Shown here: one piece after another, positions 10,758 to 24,839 of the stretch
Numbering within the stretch: the stretch's first letter is position 1
How the letters are laid out: every line of letters begins with the position of its first letter
Assembly: GCA_963070105.1 (NCBI GenBank)
Contig: OY718808.1
Span: 3,533,738-3,597,737, forward strand
DNA: 64,000 nt
Source of the DNA: Litomosoides sigmodontis
Lineage: Eukaryota; Nematoda; Chromadorea; Rhabditida; Onchocercidae
Direction of reading: 5' to 3'
Translations under genes and position numbers: made by a program
Notes under the pieces: generated by a model
Told to the model about the DNA's origin: nothing
Databases searched by the model: none
What the model saw: only the letters and a program-made list of their open reading frames with translations

Positions 10758-13700
10758 AGTGATGTTGTTTGTTTTTTGGTTCTATTTTTTATCAGTCATT
10801 TCTGTTGTGCTATAATTTTCAGTAGTAATATAATACTACTAATTAGCTCCTCTATATGCATATCTTTTTTTCCTCTAATTTTAAGCCGTTGCTTGATGTG
10901 GATAGACTAGGAATCACTAGACATTAAAATAAGTTACATTTTTCACAGATAACAAACGTGCTTTAAAGCATGTGTTTTCTCACATTGCCTTTATTAACTT
11001 TTAAATTTTGAAGATTTTGAAAAAAAATTCAATTCAGATATTTTAAGTGTCACAAATTTTTAATTCGAAATTTACTCCTTAACTTGGACTGTTCAATCAT
11101 GTAATGTCAGTGAAAATAGTTATTCATGGATGTTTTTACTTCTCATTTCCTTTTCCAAATATCATCATCATCATCATCTGTTCGATAAACAACAGAAGTA
11201 TATCATCAATAACTGTCGATAGTTCCAGTGATTAATTTTAGCCTAATATCAATGAGATGAATTGAAACAATTTTATGTAAAAGAAAAGAGGAAAAAACAC
11301 ATACATAATTTCATTTATTTACACTTTTAATAAGGTTATTAAAAATAAATTAAAATTGAATAGTCAAATGATAATAATGATATATCAAATTTGAACCGAA
11401 CGAACAACACCAATCTTTCTATCAACAAATACTTGCAATCATTATGTGGTATTAGCATAACTCATATCTTAAATTTACAAAAGTGTCCCTTTTCTCCTGC
11501 TCTTTCTCATTTATCCATCATTACCACACTCATCCACTGTTGTGTTGTTGATTTTGGAAAAATATGGAGGAGGAGGTGTGGGGGAGAAATTTGATGATGA
11601 ATTCTGTAATTACATCTAATTTGAGTACCATCTAAATATGGTAGTAGATCAAGTGAAGATGTCAAGGCTGGTTAGATTGTATTTGACATCGTTTATCCAT
11701 CCATCCATCCATCCATCCATCCGTCTATTCATTCATTCAGTTTAATTCTCACATCATTATTGTCCTATTTCTCGTCGAACGGTACAAGCAATAGTTTAGG
11801 AAAAATGAAAGGAAAGAAAGTTTGATTGTTTAAATGAACAATGAGGACAATTTAATTGCCCATTTTTGCATACGTGCAAAATACCAGTTTATTTTATTAC
11901 ATCTGCAAAGTGCACCAATATGAATTTAATATACTTAAAAACTATCAGTTCATTCAAAATTATCTTATTCATTAGGTGGAGAGGAGGGAAATTTGAAAGC
12001 GTTTTGGCGGTAGTGATAATTGGGATGCAGTGATTAGTGATTGCAACTATCTAAATGATTTAACAGTTAGAACTTCTGTACTGATGCACCCTGTAGTACT
12101 TATGTGGGAAATTTTTGCAATTATTTTATTAGTAATTCAGTAACAAATATAATGTAAGTTAGACAACATTTTTTCTCATTATTTACAACGCATACCCAAA
12201 ATTCAACTGTTTAAGTTGTTTGATTTGAAAATGCATTCTACAATTCAAGTTCTTAATTTAATTTATTAATTACTTAAATGAAACAAGAATTGTTAGCATA
12301 GCAAAGGAGAGAAAAAGGCAAAAAGTACGGCGAAGTGATTTATTCAACAGAGGTAATTCTTTTGTTACAGTAATAATGAAAGTTCGTGATTTGCATAATT
12401 TTAAAATAAAATTTCATTCAATAATACTTCAATGAGCAACATCCTTGCTTATTTTTCTTCCTTTTTTTTCGTTTTTTGATCAGGCATACAACAATAAATT
12501 TAAATTAATTTGCAAGTTAAACATTAAAGTTTGGAAAATCCAGCAAAATATACGTACATTTATTAAAATTGAAAAGAATAATTAAATTCTAGGAAATTTT
12601 CAATTTATTCTTCTCTAGCAAAATATTTCGCATCATTTCGCTGTATGTTTTCCACCAAATTGCTTTACACATGAAAATTCCATTAATTACAAATTTTTGT
12701 TTCAAAAACAAAAAATGCTAAACTTTTTTATTTTTCAAAATTTTTTCAACTAAGTGTGGTGAAAATTGGAATTATTGAAATGTTCTCATGGAGCACTGAA
12801 CGATTACAATTCCGGTCACAAAAGGTCAAGTAAATTATATTCAATGGGATGAGAGCAGGTGTTTATTATCTTCAACTTACGTCGAACCAACCACAATACT
12901 CCTGCAGAACCACTACGACAACTATCCTCACCAATAACATTTTCCAAAATTATTCTCTTTTTTTTATTGACTGATAATAGAATTGTTGGACTGCAGTTGT
13001 GGAATAATTATTATGTTATAATTTATCAGTAATAGGAGTGTTTGAATTTATTATTAGTATTTAATTAGTATTAGTAATAATTAGTTGTATGAACAATTGA
13101 CTAGACATACACTCAGCATTGAAGAGATAGTCATACTTATGCTAATTACAGATAGTTATTTATTACTGAAAATGCATTATTGCTACTGTAAGTGCAGGAC
13201 GGCTAAATGATTTCAAAAAGAATAAAGGAAAGAACATTTGCTTGCAAATAATTAGTGCTTGCAAAAGAGAAAGAAGTCACGCTGGAAACAATGTGAGAAA
13301 CAACACAAGAGTTATAAGAATTTGCTAAATTTATTTTTTATGCAAAAAAAATTTACTTGAAAACTGAAAAAAAAGGCATAAAATTTTGACACATAAATAT
13401 ATGTTTTCGAAATTACTAAAAATAATTGTACTCAGTGAGTGAAATTTCATGAATTTAGTGAAAAGATGAAAGAATATGCGGGAGGAGATCGTTGGTGCTG
13501 CTGCTATTGTGTGAGTTAATTAGTTAAACAATGAATTTTAATTGCTGTGAAAGGTATCAATTGAAGTAAATGAAAGAGCTAATGAGAGATCAGGATTGCT
13601 AACAAAGAAAGGAAGTGTTAGATTGGAATACAATTTCAAATATCTGACAAAACACAAAGAAATTAGAATTGGATAAATGAGGTAAAACTGTAAAATAAAA

Positions 13701-13870
13701 TTTAGCATAAACAAAAATTAAACATTTCCTACAGATGATATTTCAATTATGTCACTAAATGCTCCAATCAAATAATTTTTAAATCGATGTACCCGGAAAT
13801 TTTAATACCAATTCCTTAATTATATGCAAACTTTTTGCTATCTTTAGATTTCAAATTTGACAAAACAGCA
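10758..13870. other. Intergenic, ~3.1 kb, convergent 3' flanks of the CZIB-like and egl-46-like genes
   Basis: AT-rich and without a supported gene. It contains a (ATC)n run near 11161-11178 and an (ATCC)n run at about 11693-11722. At 12881-12901 on the minus strand a 21-nt stretch has perfect acceptor and donor consensus, but nothing joins to it, so I treat it as chance. Confidence 0.5.
11693..11722 (+). repeat. (ATCC)n tetranucleotide microsatellite
   Basis: About seven consecutive CATC units read directly in the sequence, followed by degenerate ATTC units. Intergenic. Confidence 0.85.
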
Positions 13871-16800
13871 CTATGTTGCAGTAAATTTGGAAAAATGATT
13901 TTGACCATGACTGGAATTATCGACGTGAGTTGTTGAGCAGTGTGCCGAATGTAATTTCAAAGTTTTTTTACTATCAAATGTTGCAGAACAGGTCCTACAC
14001 GTGAAATTATTTGATGAGATGGAAGCGTTGGATGTTGCTGATAATGGTGCAGTAGCACTTGACGGATCGCTTCTTCGTGGTTTATGCCAACGACGATGTG
14101 ATGCTAAATTTGCTGGACAACTAAATACCTGAAATGAAAAAAAAAAGAAATTTATAGCAATAATCACTGTGTTACTAAAAGAAAGAGAGAGAGGGAGAGG
14201 GAGTGAAAACAATGAAACATTGCTGCTAGTAAAAGTATCATTGCGTCATGTAATTCATATATGGAGTTGTACTGTAATATTAATTAATTGAAAATTTATC
14301 TTCAGCCATCTTTTAAGTGAAATGAATTCAAATCACATAGGAAGTGAACGATGAATGAATTGCGTGTAAGCCTCAAATAGCCATAGATAACTACTGTTTA
14401 CAAGTATTGTTTGTTTACACGTATTGTTTGTTTACAAGTATTGTTTACAAGTATTGCTCAACATTGACGTATGTGTACACTTAAAATTTTATCCGATTGA
14501 AGTATGCTTCAGTAGCGTGGTCATCTCATCAGAGGCGGTGGATGGAACGGGTAGGAGAAGTGTTAGTGGTACTTGAGAGATTGGAAGAGAAATGCGGGAG
14601 CACCGAGCAAACGAGTGATATCGCTGGGTGGTAAGGTCAAGAAGTTGCAAGCAAAACTCCCTCAGTTTTTTTCACCGTATCTTCCGCAACCGTTAAGCCA
14701 TTAAGCATTCACTGTTAATTTCGGTTGCAATCGCTCATACCGAAATGCATCCCCTGAACGATCACTTGACAGACAGGCTCCATTACCGCATGCACCTGCC
14801 ACTTAATTATGGATTTTGGATAGGATGGAGAGGGCGAGCAAACGGTCCATCGGTCCGTTTGGTCGGTCGCTTGATTTAGAGACGCTAGACGACTGATTCC
14901 ATACTTTAAGGACAGGACATGTTTGGCTGTATTATTACTCTAAACTAAGCCTATCAAGAAGAAGGAGAGAGCACGGGAGAGAGAGAGAGAGAGAGAGAAA
15001 GCAAACTGATTTATTTCACTTTGAAACGAAGAATTTTTATGTTATCGTTTCATTGCATACATTATAATTTGCAACAAAAAAAAATCTTCTTTTTATGCAG
15101 AAAAAAAACAAAAAATTAATCAATAAAGATTGAAACAGAAAAAACAAACTAAACTTCCATGTGTAATTTGAAGGAAAAAAAAGTGTAATAATATAAAGGG
15201 AATAATTTAGCAGAATTACTATCATGATTGCCAGTGATATAGATGTGATAATGTTGATAAGAAAATAATGATTACCTTATCGCATTCCGGACAGCGATAT
15301 TCTTCGTGAATAATACGCGGGCACCGATGTTGTGCTAACCGAAATACGTCATCGTATCGAACCTAATAAATTTCAATTCCTTATAATCATTTATTTACTT
15401 ACACTATATAACTTACACTATTTCGTCAATTTCTAAATTAACTAAATTCGCAAATAAGAAATTAATCAATTTCTTCCCTTTTTTTCAAAAAATAATTTCC
15501 CCACCATTTCTGCCAATTTTAAAATGTCTAAAAAAGTGTAATAAATGAAAATAAACCAGGGAAAAAACTATTTAAAATATATCTCCTTAATATTTCCTGT
15601 TGTTAACACTTTTAACACTGTTGGACAATAAATTACGTAGCGATTGATGGATGTTAATTTCGTAATGCAAAAAATATTAACATATTTTTTTTTTAAATTT
15701 AAAATAACAAAAATAACAATTTGAATTATTGCATATTTTCTACTCCACAATTGTTACGTACTAATAAAAATGAAATATTTCTTAAATAGATACTTTGCAT
15801 AAGGCACATATGCAATCACCAATTACGTTCGTAATTCGCTCAATGTTACGTCGGCTTTCCTCGGAAACGTTCACGAAAACGGCGGTGTCGTCTAAATCGG
15901 CCGCTGCTTGCAACTCATCAGCTGGCGGTAAAGATGACGCTTCCTATAGTGTTGCACTTGATTTCATTCATTTTTTTAATTCCATTTAAAAAACAAAAAT
16001 TTTTTCTTTAAAATTGAAAATAACAAAAATAACAATTTTGAATTACTGCATATTTTCTACTCCACAATTGTTACGTACTAATGAAACAATGAAAAAAAAA
16101 CCAATGCTTAACAACTGCAATTTACAATTTCACTTTTTAGTTTCAATAATTCTTCAACACCTACTTTTCCCTTACAATTACGTTATTTCGCTCCTAGAAA
16201 TTACTTTTGTCAGCCAAAAAACTTACTTCCAACTTAATAGCTGCTATGTAATTTTGATAAAAATAAAGTTTAATTTTTTTGTTTGTATTATAAATAATTT
16301 AATTTTACTCAATTAATTCACAGTTTATTTTTATTTTAATAAATTTTGCATCTAACAACATACTTTTATAAACATTCCGGAAACAGGTGAATTTGTTTCT
16401 GAGTCATCAGCTAAGCGTCGTATTAATTTAGATCGTTTCGATGGTAATTCATCGGAATAACGTGATACGGCTCGCTTTCGTTCACGTATTGTTGTCATAC
16501 AATTGTCCGGTGATTTTTCATTTGGTAATGTCACCTATTATTTTATTCATTTTTCTTTCAATTGCAATATTTGATAACTTCTTGCAAATTTTACAATTTT
16601 TGAAATAGACACCTATAAAATAACAATATTTGGTGTTTTAAGCTTTGTTCAAAATAAAACCACGTTCACCAGCTTTTTTAGTCCTCTCAAAAACTATTTT
16701 AAAAAAAATTGAAATGCAAAAGGATGAGCGTGAAATTTATCTAAATTCATCAATCAACTAAAGTATTTGCAAATTTTATCACTCTAGCCTCTTGAAAGCC

Positions 16801-17282
16801 GTAACTGCTGGTTATAAAATCGTCAACCTTTAATCATTTAAGCTTTAAATTTTAAGCTAAAAATTTCGTAACGATCACAAATTTTGATACTGAATATTGC
16901 TGTAAAATGAGGGTCAATCTATTAGACGTTCGAGAGTGACGGACTCTTTACATCACTGATCTGATCATTCCTTGTTATTTCATCGTACCTTATTCAAACT
17001 ATTATTATTCATAGCTAGTCCCATTGTAGCCACTTGATTGAGGAACGAGTTTAATAGACTTGGTTGGCAAAACATTTGCAGTTGCATTAGCTGCAATGCT
17101 GTCGCATAATCGATCATCGGGCTTGGAAGACCATTGATGGAAAAATGAAAATTCTGCAATCCTGTCGGCGCCTTTGAAGTCGTTATTGCTGATGTATTGC
17201 GTTCATTTGCGACGTGCGAACGTGTTTCTGATGCTGGATTAAGTCCCAAAATACGTTGCACCAAAAAATCACTCATAGACAT
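13871..17282 (-). CDS. egl-46: Zinc-finger transcription factor, EGL-46 / INSM (nerfin) family
   Basis: Five exons on the minus strand: 17282-16989, 16534-16364, 15943-15794, 15362-15276 and 14128-13871 (stop TAG at 13873-13871), giving 319 aa in phase. The start region [14 protein letters not shown] resembles the N-terminal SNAG repression motif of INSM/nerfin proteins. A basic segment ([17 protein letters not shown], ~113-137) is a likely nuclear signal. Finger 1 is the atypical CALCK...FRLAQHRC (C201, C204, H217, C219). Finger 2 reads [26 protein letters not shown], of which the [15 protein letters not shown] part is the hallmark of INSM1/nerfin-1/EGL-46. Finger 3 is [10 protein letters not shown]...LKLHSAHC (C278, C281, H294). 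Known of the family: EGL-46 acts as a nuclear repressor in neuronal fate and neuroblast cell-cycle exit in C. elegans. Exon 3 is flanked by direct repeats. Symbol given by family, not by proven orthology. Confidence 0.9.
14394..14456 (-). promoter_or_regulatory. Cluster of forkhead-type TGTTTAC motifs in egl-46-like intron 4
   Basis: Four TGTTTAC (GTAAACA) heptamers within ~60 bp, embedded in an imperfect repeat of the type GTTTACAAGTATT. The heptamer is the core bound by forkhead factors. Whether this is an enhancer or simply a short tandem duplication cannot be settled from sequence alone. Confidence 0.35.
14982..15000 (-). repeat. (GA)n microsatellite in egl-46-like intron 4
   Basis: About ten GA units. 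A second, shorter and mixed GA-rich tract is at 14181-14203. Confidence 0.85.
15701..15765 (+). repeat. Direct repeat copy 1 flanking egl-46-like exon 3
   Basis: About 65 bp, nearly identical to 16017-16082 (an extra T and one substitution). The shared core is TACTCCACAATTGTTACGTA. The exon at 15794-15943 lies between the copies. Confidence 0.85.
16017..16082 (+). repeat. Direct repeat copy 2 flanking egl-46-like exon 3
   Basis: Second copy of the ~65 bp repeat, 316 bp from the first in the same orientation, inside the adjacent intron. Confidence 0.85.
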
Positions 17283-19184
17283 TTTGTCAGGATGTTGTTA
17301 ATTCTGCATATTGGATCATCAGTTAGTGCTTGAAATATGCATATTTCCGAATTTGGTAGTTTGAAAGCATAATTTCAATATCATCTAATGAATTCCAATT
17401 TGCTGCAACAAAGTTTTAGTAAATGAAATTTTACATATAATAAAGGGCCGTATACGATATAGCTGAGCAGAAGCGAAATAAAGCTTGAACTCTGCAACGC
17501 ATCTATCGCTCACCACTTCACTAGCAAAGAAAAAAAATTAACTGATCATGCGTTGAAACAGTTAAGTATTATACACAAGCTAAAAGACTATTGGTAGAAA
17601 TAATTCAAATTTAAATTTCACATGCTAATTGCTTAACAGAGGCACTGATTGATATTAATTGACAAACAAAAAAAGCATAATGAGAATACTTTAAATGAAC
17701 TTGAAAGACTTGCAAACCAATTAAATATTACGTCCAATTAAATATTAAATGTTGAAAATTTATTGCCTAATACACTAAACAAATTGGTTTCATTAAAATG
17801 CATAAAAATAAAGATTACTGAAAAGTAATAAAGTCGCAATTGTCATTTTCCGCGTGAAAACACGAAAATATTAAACTGAAATTTGTTGCCACAATTACCC
17901 AAAAAGATATTGCAACCGTAATTTTCTACGTAAGCGCGCTTAAGTACTAAATTGAAAGTTACCTAAAATTTTTGCCAAATTACAACTTGACATCTGAAAG
18001 TAAATATTTGGGTGAGATTGCCCACACCGTACTCTGCAATCAGCCTTTGTCACTGGTAATTTCCAGTGATAGTTTGTTTGTTGGAAGATGAGGGAGATTT
18101 GCTCCACCCAGTTGATTCAGTCCACCAACCGGATTAACCTCTCGCCTACTTCCCACACATCTCATCCAATCATCGTTGCAATGAACTTTGTAGTGGAAGG
18201 CGTTTCAAATATTCCATTTAAATTCCTCATCAATTAAATACATAAAAAATGAAGGCAAAAAAAAAATTTGTAAATTTTTTTGGCCTTCATTTTTTTAGGC
18301 CGTAATTATGCTAATGTTTTAGCTTAGCAAAGATTGAAATTTAAATTTTGGGCAAAAAAAGGAAGGAGATCAAAGGATTTTGAAAATCCGTTTAAAATTT
18401 TCCAGTACCATCTGGATGAATTCATTTAAACACCGTCTGCTTGACAGTTTTAGCAATTTAAAAGGACTAGAAACGGATTACGTACTATTCAGCTATATCA
18501 AAATGAAAGATTAAGCGATAAGCTAAAAGTAAGAATTTTTTACATTATTCAAATTTATTAATTCGAATCAAATTTCACTTTACCAAAAATGGTTTCGGTA
18601 GAAAAGCTGAAAAGATACCAAAAATGTGATAATAAATGAATTTGTAAAATTCTAAATTTAGGCGATTTAAATTTTTGATTAACTTACAAATTTACTTAAG
18701 TTTCTCAAACGTGTACTCAAACACTCTTGGCGTACACTAACCAAAGTTTTACCATTTGAAATAACTACCAATCAATTTAAAACAGATTTGCAAACTTCTG
18801 TATAGCTTGAAATTTTCAATTTTGCTGCAGATTCACATTGGAATAAAAATAAAATAGAGAAAACTACTGGCCTTTTTCGTATTTATTTGATGTGAAATTT
18901 TTTAGATTTCTCTATCGCTCATAAATTTAAATCATGCAGGACAAAAGATAAGCAGTCATTCCACGAAAGACTTTCGGTAGATGAGCTGCTTAATTTCAAA
19001 TTATCTTACAATTAGATTGAACAATTTATCGTAGAATGAACAACTATCAGTTATCGTCCCCTTTCATCGCTCTTGCAAATCACCGTTTTCAGTTATTCCG
19101 TTAATCAATGTTGTGATGAAGATGAAACGGATGAAATGAAAAAAGGCGCAGTTAGTCAAAGTTTCCTATTTCTTTAGGATCGCG
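17283..19184. other. Upstream flank of the egl-46-like gene, no gene seen
   Basis: About 1.9 kb 5' of the egl-46-like ATG. Mostly AT-rich, with a GC-richer, non-repetitive island at about 18010-18200 (700-900 bp upstream) that could be promoter or enhancer sequence. No supported ORF. Confidence 0.45.
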
Positions 19185-20248
<1,064 letters not shown>

Positions 20249-21660
20249 TTGATGCTGTTCGAATTTGCGCGAGGCGCGAAATATCCTAGCATTGAAATCT
20301 TTCTTTTCTATAACTTATTTTCCGCCATATGCCTCTTTACTGGATGAAGTCCAACGGCATGTTCGTTGTATGGAATAAGTGAATGAGGACAAGTTAAGAT
20401 TTATGAGCAATCTGTTCCGGTCGGTTAACATCGTGCCATCTGACATTGCTTCTTCCCATTCAATACTTCACAACTCCCATCCATGCATAGCTTCACTAAC
20501 ATTCCATTTCACACAATTTATTTCGAAATTATCAAGAAAAAAAAACATAAATTGAAATTTGAGCAGCTGCGAGCAGAAGTATCATTTTTTGAAAATATCG
20601 CCAACATAATTTGGGCATTTCAATCACACAAAAATTTCCGGATTATGTTTACCAAGTGCTTCAGACTGATTCAGACGTCTAATTATTTATTGCTCACTAA
20701 TACAGTAAAAGTAAACGGGAAGAAGCAGAACTTTCCGCGCCAACACAAAAGTTCCTGCTGTAATTAAAAATGCATTACTCCTTAATTTGTTAAGTTTTAA
20801 CGCACGTTTGTTGATCTGTGATCCAATCGTGATAATGATGATGATAACAGCGATAATGACGAAAACGACATCCGTTGAAACCGATAGCTATGGCATTGTC
20901 ATTGCTATCAACAACATATTATTGATATCAATATTATTGGCTTATCATTATCGTTATCGATGATAATTGCGGTTCGTCATTTATTCTTGTTGTTATCATC
21001 TCATCGTTAATTTCGATATTATCATTGCTATATTATTAGTGTTATTGTTATCACTTTGTTACTATTTTTATGACTATCGTTATTATTGCTGTTATTATCA
21101 CTATCATTATTGTTGCTATTATTATTAATGTTATTGTTATTAGTAATAACAATACTTGTTATTATCGTTATCATTATTATTAATTATTACTATTACCATT
21201 ATTTATTATTATTATTATATTATTCGATCGTCATTACAGCTGGAATTTTTGAGTCAGAAGATTTTGCAAGACTGTTTTGTTTGCAAAAGGAATTGAATGA
21301 TTAATACGATACGGTAGTAATCTGTACAAATTACCATTCCTTTTTTTGTCCTTTTCATTCCTAATTAATGAGTGACCTCCTGTTAGAAAGCGTGTGAATG
21401 ATCCATGGGATATTACGCAAGCGATCATCATTATTATCGTCTTCCCTTCTTCTCGTGTCTCATCCGTTAATTTTTAGCGTCAGGAAACAGCTGCAACGTT
21501 TTTCTGAGAAAATTATCGAAGCACTAGTAAAATATGCCATATTTTTTTGCTTTTCTCCTTTATCTTTTAAAACTTAAAAGTTTCAAGTTTGAACACTGAG
21601 GTCAACAAAAATTACCAATTTTCACAGCAAATTGACTATTTTCGCAAAAATGGTGTTTCC
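20249..21660. other. Intergenic, degenerate triplet-rich sequence
   Basis: From about 20930 to 21230 the sequence is a degraded (ATT/GTT/ATC)n tract, an older relative of the triplet arrays elsewhere in the window. No supported gene. The frame at 20483-20767 is AT-driven and has no family signature. Confidence 0.5.
21644..21648 (-). terminator. Pol III T-run terminator of tRNA-Asp
   Basis: Five T residues on the minus strand, 12 nt beyond the discriminator base. Confidence 0.7.
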
Positions 21661-21732
21661 CTCCCCGGCCGGGAATCGAACCCGGGTCTCGCACGTGACA
21701 GGCGCGGATACTCACCACTATACTACCGAGGA
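21661..21732 (-). tRNA. tRNA-Asp(GTC)
   Basis: 72 nt on the minus strand. The acceptor stem TCCTCGG pairs with CCGGGGA (one G-T wobble), with G as discriminator. The D-arm contains TAGTATAGTGGTGAG (A box). The anticodon stem CGCGC/GTGCG closes the loop CTGTCAC with anticodon GTC. The T-arm is CCGGGTTCGATTCCCGG (B box). Length and layout match eukaryotic tRNA-Asp. A TTTTT run ~12 nt after the 3' end serves as Pol III terminator. Confidence 0.96.
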
Positions 21733-22937
21733 TGTTGAGTGGACGCGGAGTCCATACGTAATTCAAGTGTTTTATAGAGTTCTATTGAATTTTAAAAATT
21801 TGAAATTTACAGTCTCTCTATTCGATCGTGTTATTTCAATAAGAATTAGTCAAAAATGGAATTTCAATCGAAAGTAATTCAAAATCACTAGTATTACAAA
21901 AATAGTAATGATAATGAAAAAAGATAATGCGTATCATCTTAGCAGCTAGAAAACGTGTCACTTTTCTTATTACACGTGACAAACACAGTTGCTCATCAGC
22001 GTAATATAGAATGCTTATGCATGAATTTGACGTATAATAAAATAACAAAATTTTCACTTTAGGTTACAAACTTAAAATGCGAAAGCATTGAATTACGTAG
22101 CTCATTTTCCTTTCGGCAACATTTTAATGAGCGGTTAGTCACTTAAAGTTAAAATCATCAAATTGCTATTAAACATATTTTTGTTGTTATAAAATATCAT
22201 TCCAAAAATGTTACAGATGTAGTGTGCGATGATTTGGTGGTATGAAATGGCAGATGGTCCACTCGTAATGGTGGTAGTATTATTGGTAATAGGAGGGGTA
22301 AGACATTATGGCAGGTGGACCCAAATAGGAGTGGAAAAAAGGTCACTCGAGGTCGTCGACGACGGTCATTTCTCAATTTGCCAAACCGAAACTCATAATC
22401 ACAATAGAGCCAGTCTAATTAGCATGAATGCATTACGGTTGTCATTGATTGCTTAAAATTTATTAAATCCTTAAACGTCGCATTTCGTCCTCCCTTCTTC
22501 GTCACATCATCATCAGCGCTCATTTTGATGCTTTCATTTCAACACCTAGCAATTAGCTATTTCTAATTTCTTTAATTATTCAAAGAAGGAAGAGGACGAA
22601 AACAAAGGTGAATTAATTAAAATTGATGGAAGCAGTAGGTAGCATGTTGCATCTGTTCATTATTTCACATCAAAAAGCATATTTTTACAAATTAAAAAGA
22701 AAATTAGAAATGTATTTTCATAAACATAATTTTTCCATTTCCTATCGTTTTTGCAATTATTGTGAATTTAAAATGAATTTTGGATGATGAGTGAAATTTA
22801 GCGTGGAGCAAGAAAAACAAACCAAAAGAAAATGAGTAGAAAGCGAAGCATGAAAAATTTAAGTCAGGGAAAATTTTACATTAGCTCAAAAAAAAATCGG
22901 ACTATGCATATAATGACGGTTGATGCTCAACACATCA

Positions 22938-22981
22938 CACGTACGCGCACACGCACGCACACGCACACGCACACGCACACC
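22938..22981 (+). repeat. (CGCACA)n-type microsatellite
   Basis: Alternating CGCACA/CGCACG units over ~44 bp, a purine-pyrimidine alternation able to adopt Z-DNA. Confidence 0.8.
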
Positions 22982-24546
22982 ATTCTTCATTTTATAAATG
23001 AAATGAATAGGATGAACAGATGTTGTTGCCCCCTGGCAAGTGGTCTGCCTTTATGAAATGCCGTGGAGCAAGCAGCAAAATCGCATAATTGTCAGGCCAA
23101 GCTGCCGTTGCTTCCTTCCTTAGTGCTATAACCACCGATCGGTCAGCACAACATTTTCCTGATAGCCATTTAGCCATTGCAAAACTGATCAAAGAAATTT
23201 AAAATTTTTCGAAAAACTTAAATTTAAATTTAAAAAATAATCAATCAGAGAAATTTCAATTCTCTACTGATACTTACTGCAGTTACACAGTTGATGCAAC
23301 ATTGTAAAAAATAACAATTGGATGTTATGATTACATCAATTGTATAAGTAACTTTTTTTAAAAAAATGACCACATTTTTCTAAAAATTTTTCAAAGTATG
23401 TTTTAATTACTTTTTCTAGCATACGCAGTAATTAATATAAAAACAACAATCATATAATCATCTATTAGCTTATTTTACTTAGCCACGTGTATTTGTGGAG
23501 AAGAGAAATTTAATTTAAATTAATTGTATATGAAGAGAGAGGGTGAGAGTTGCAGCAGAACGTTTGGCGACTTTTGACTTCTCAATAAATTATACTATTC
23601 CAAAAAAAAACAATTTCAACTAAATACCGTTGATTGATTGATAGAGTAATGAAATTAGTAAAAATTGAAATGCATGAGAACACTTAATGGTTTTGATCAA
23701 AGCAATTTATATTGTTGGTGGGAGCATGGATGTGATCGAGCAGATGTGTCTCGAGAGGGACAGTCATTACCAGCTGCTTCTGGTCACTTCTGATGAGTAA
23801 GACAAACCAATTCAAACTGTATTTATCATGAATTAGTAAATACCACTCAAGTTAGACGCACACAACAAAAAGGGAAAAGAATAAAAGAAATGTTGATTTA
23901 ATAACGAAGCGATCAATAGTGCCGGAAATGTAATTTAAGAAAATAGCTACAAAAGATATCTTTAAATTTTAAGTGCGAAAACTTATGAATTTTAATAGAT
24001 ATGTTTTGCTTCACTTTCTCTACCACTATGATATCATAAGTTGTATTAAGGTAATAAATTACTAAAGTTAAGTTAAACAATAATTATAAAATTAAAAAAT
24101 TGAAAAGGGAATTTTTGCATTAATTTGTTTAGCTAGAGATATACGTTTGTTTCATCACCACCAATAATAATTGTATTGTGTGCATTTAGCAATTTTTTTC
24201 TTTTTTTTTTTTGTTTAAAACTATTTAGCATTTATCACTCCGAAATGATGTGTGGCACAAGCTCAAGTCGGATGTTACAAAGGCAATATTAAATGATAAA
24301 TTTCTTCATTTAGGGGAAATATGAAAATAACTCGCCGTGACCATTTCAGGAAAAAGTAATTTAAAACTGTTTTTATTGTTCGCTTAGTGAAAATGGCCAT
24401 TTTCCATTTCATTTCACAAATGGCAATGCTCATTTTCTGTGATTTTGCGCATCAAAGAAGAGGATGCGAAAATATTTGTGAGATAATCGTCAAAAATTTT
24501 TTTTTTTACGCATTTTGTCAGATAACACCAGGTGGTTGCTATTTCC

Positions 24547-24591
24547 ACACACACACACACACACTCTCTCTCCCTCTCTCTCTCTCTCTCC
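24547..24591 (+). repeat. Compound (CA)n(CT)n microsatellite
   Basis: About nine CA units followed by an interrupted CT tract. Confidence 0.85.
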
Positions 24592-24839
24592 CTTATATGG
24601 TTGAAAAAGAGGAAAGAGAGATCGTTCCTCATTTTCCGCACTCTGTCATTGCGCTGTAATTTGTGTTGCATGAAAAGCAGGTAGGTGCGAAATGAAGAAG
24701 TAAAGCTCGAAACATCTTTAAGCACTGAAGCATTCGAGTGTGCAATTCTAAAAAGCAAGAAAGGCGGCTTTCGCTTTCTTTTGAGCATTCCATGAAATCA
24801 AATAAGCATAAATTTAGTGCTGGAAAGTTAGGGAAAAAA

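Noticed and set aside
12881..12901. 21-nt minus-strand micro-exon with perfect acceptor and donor
   Set aside because: No neighbouring exon to join and it lies beyond the stop codon of the egl-46-like gene.
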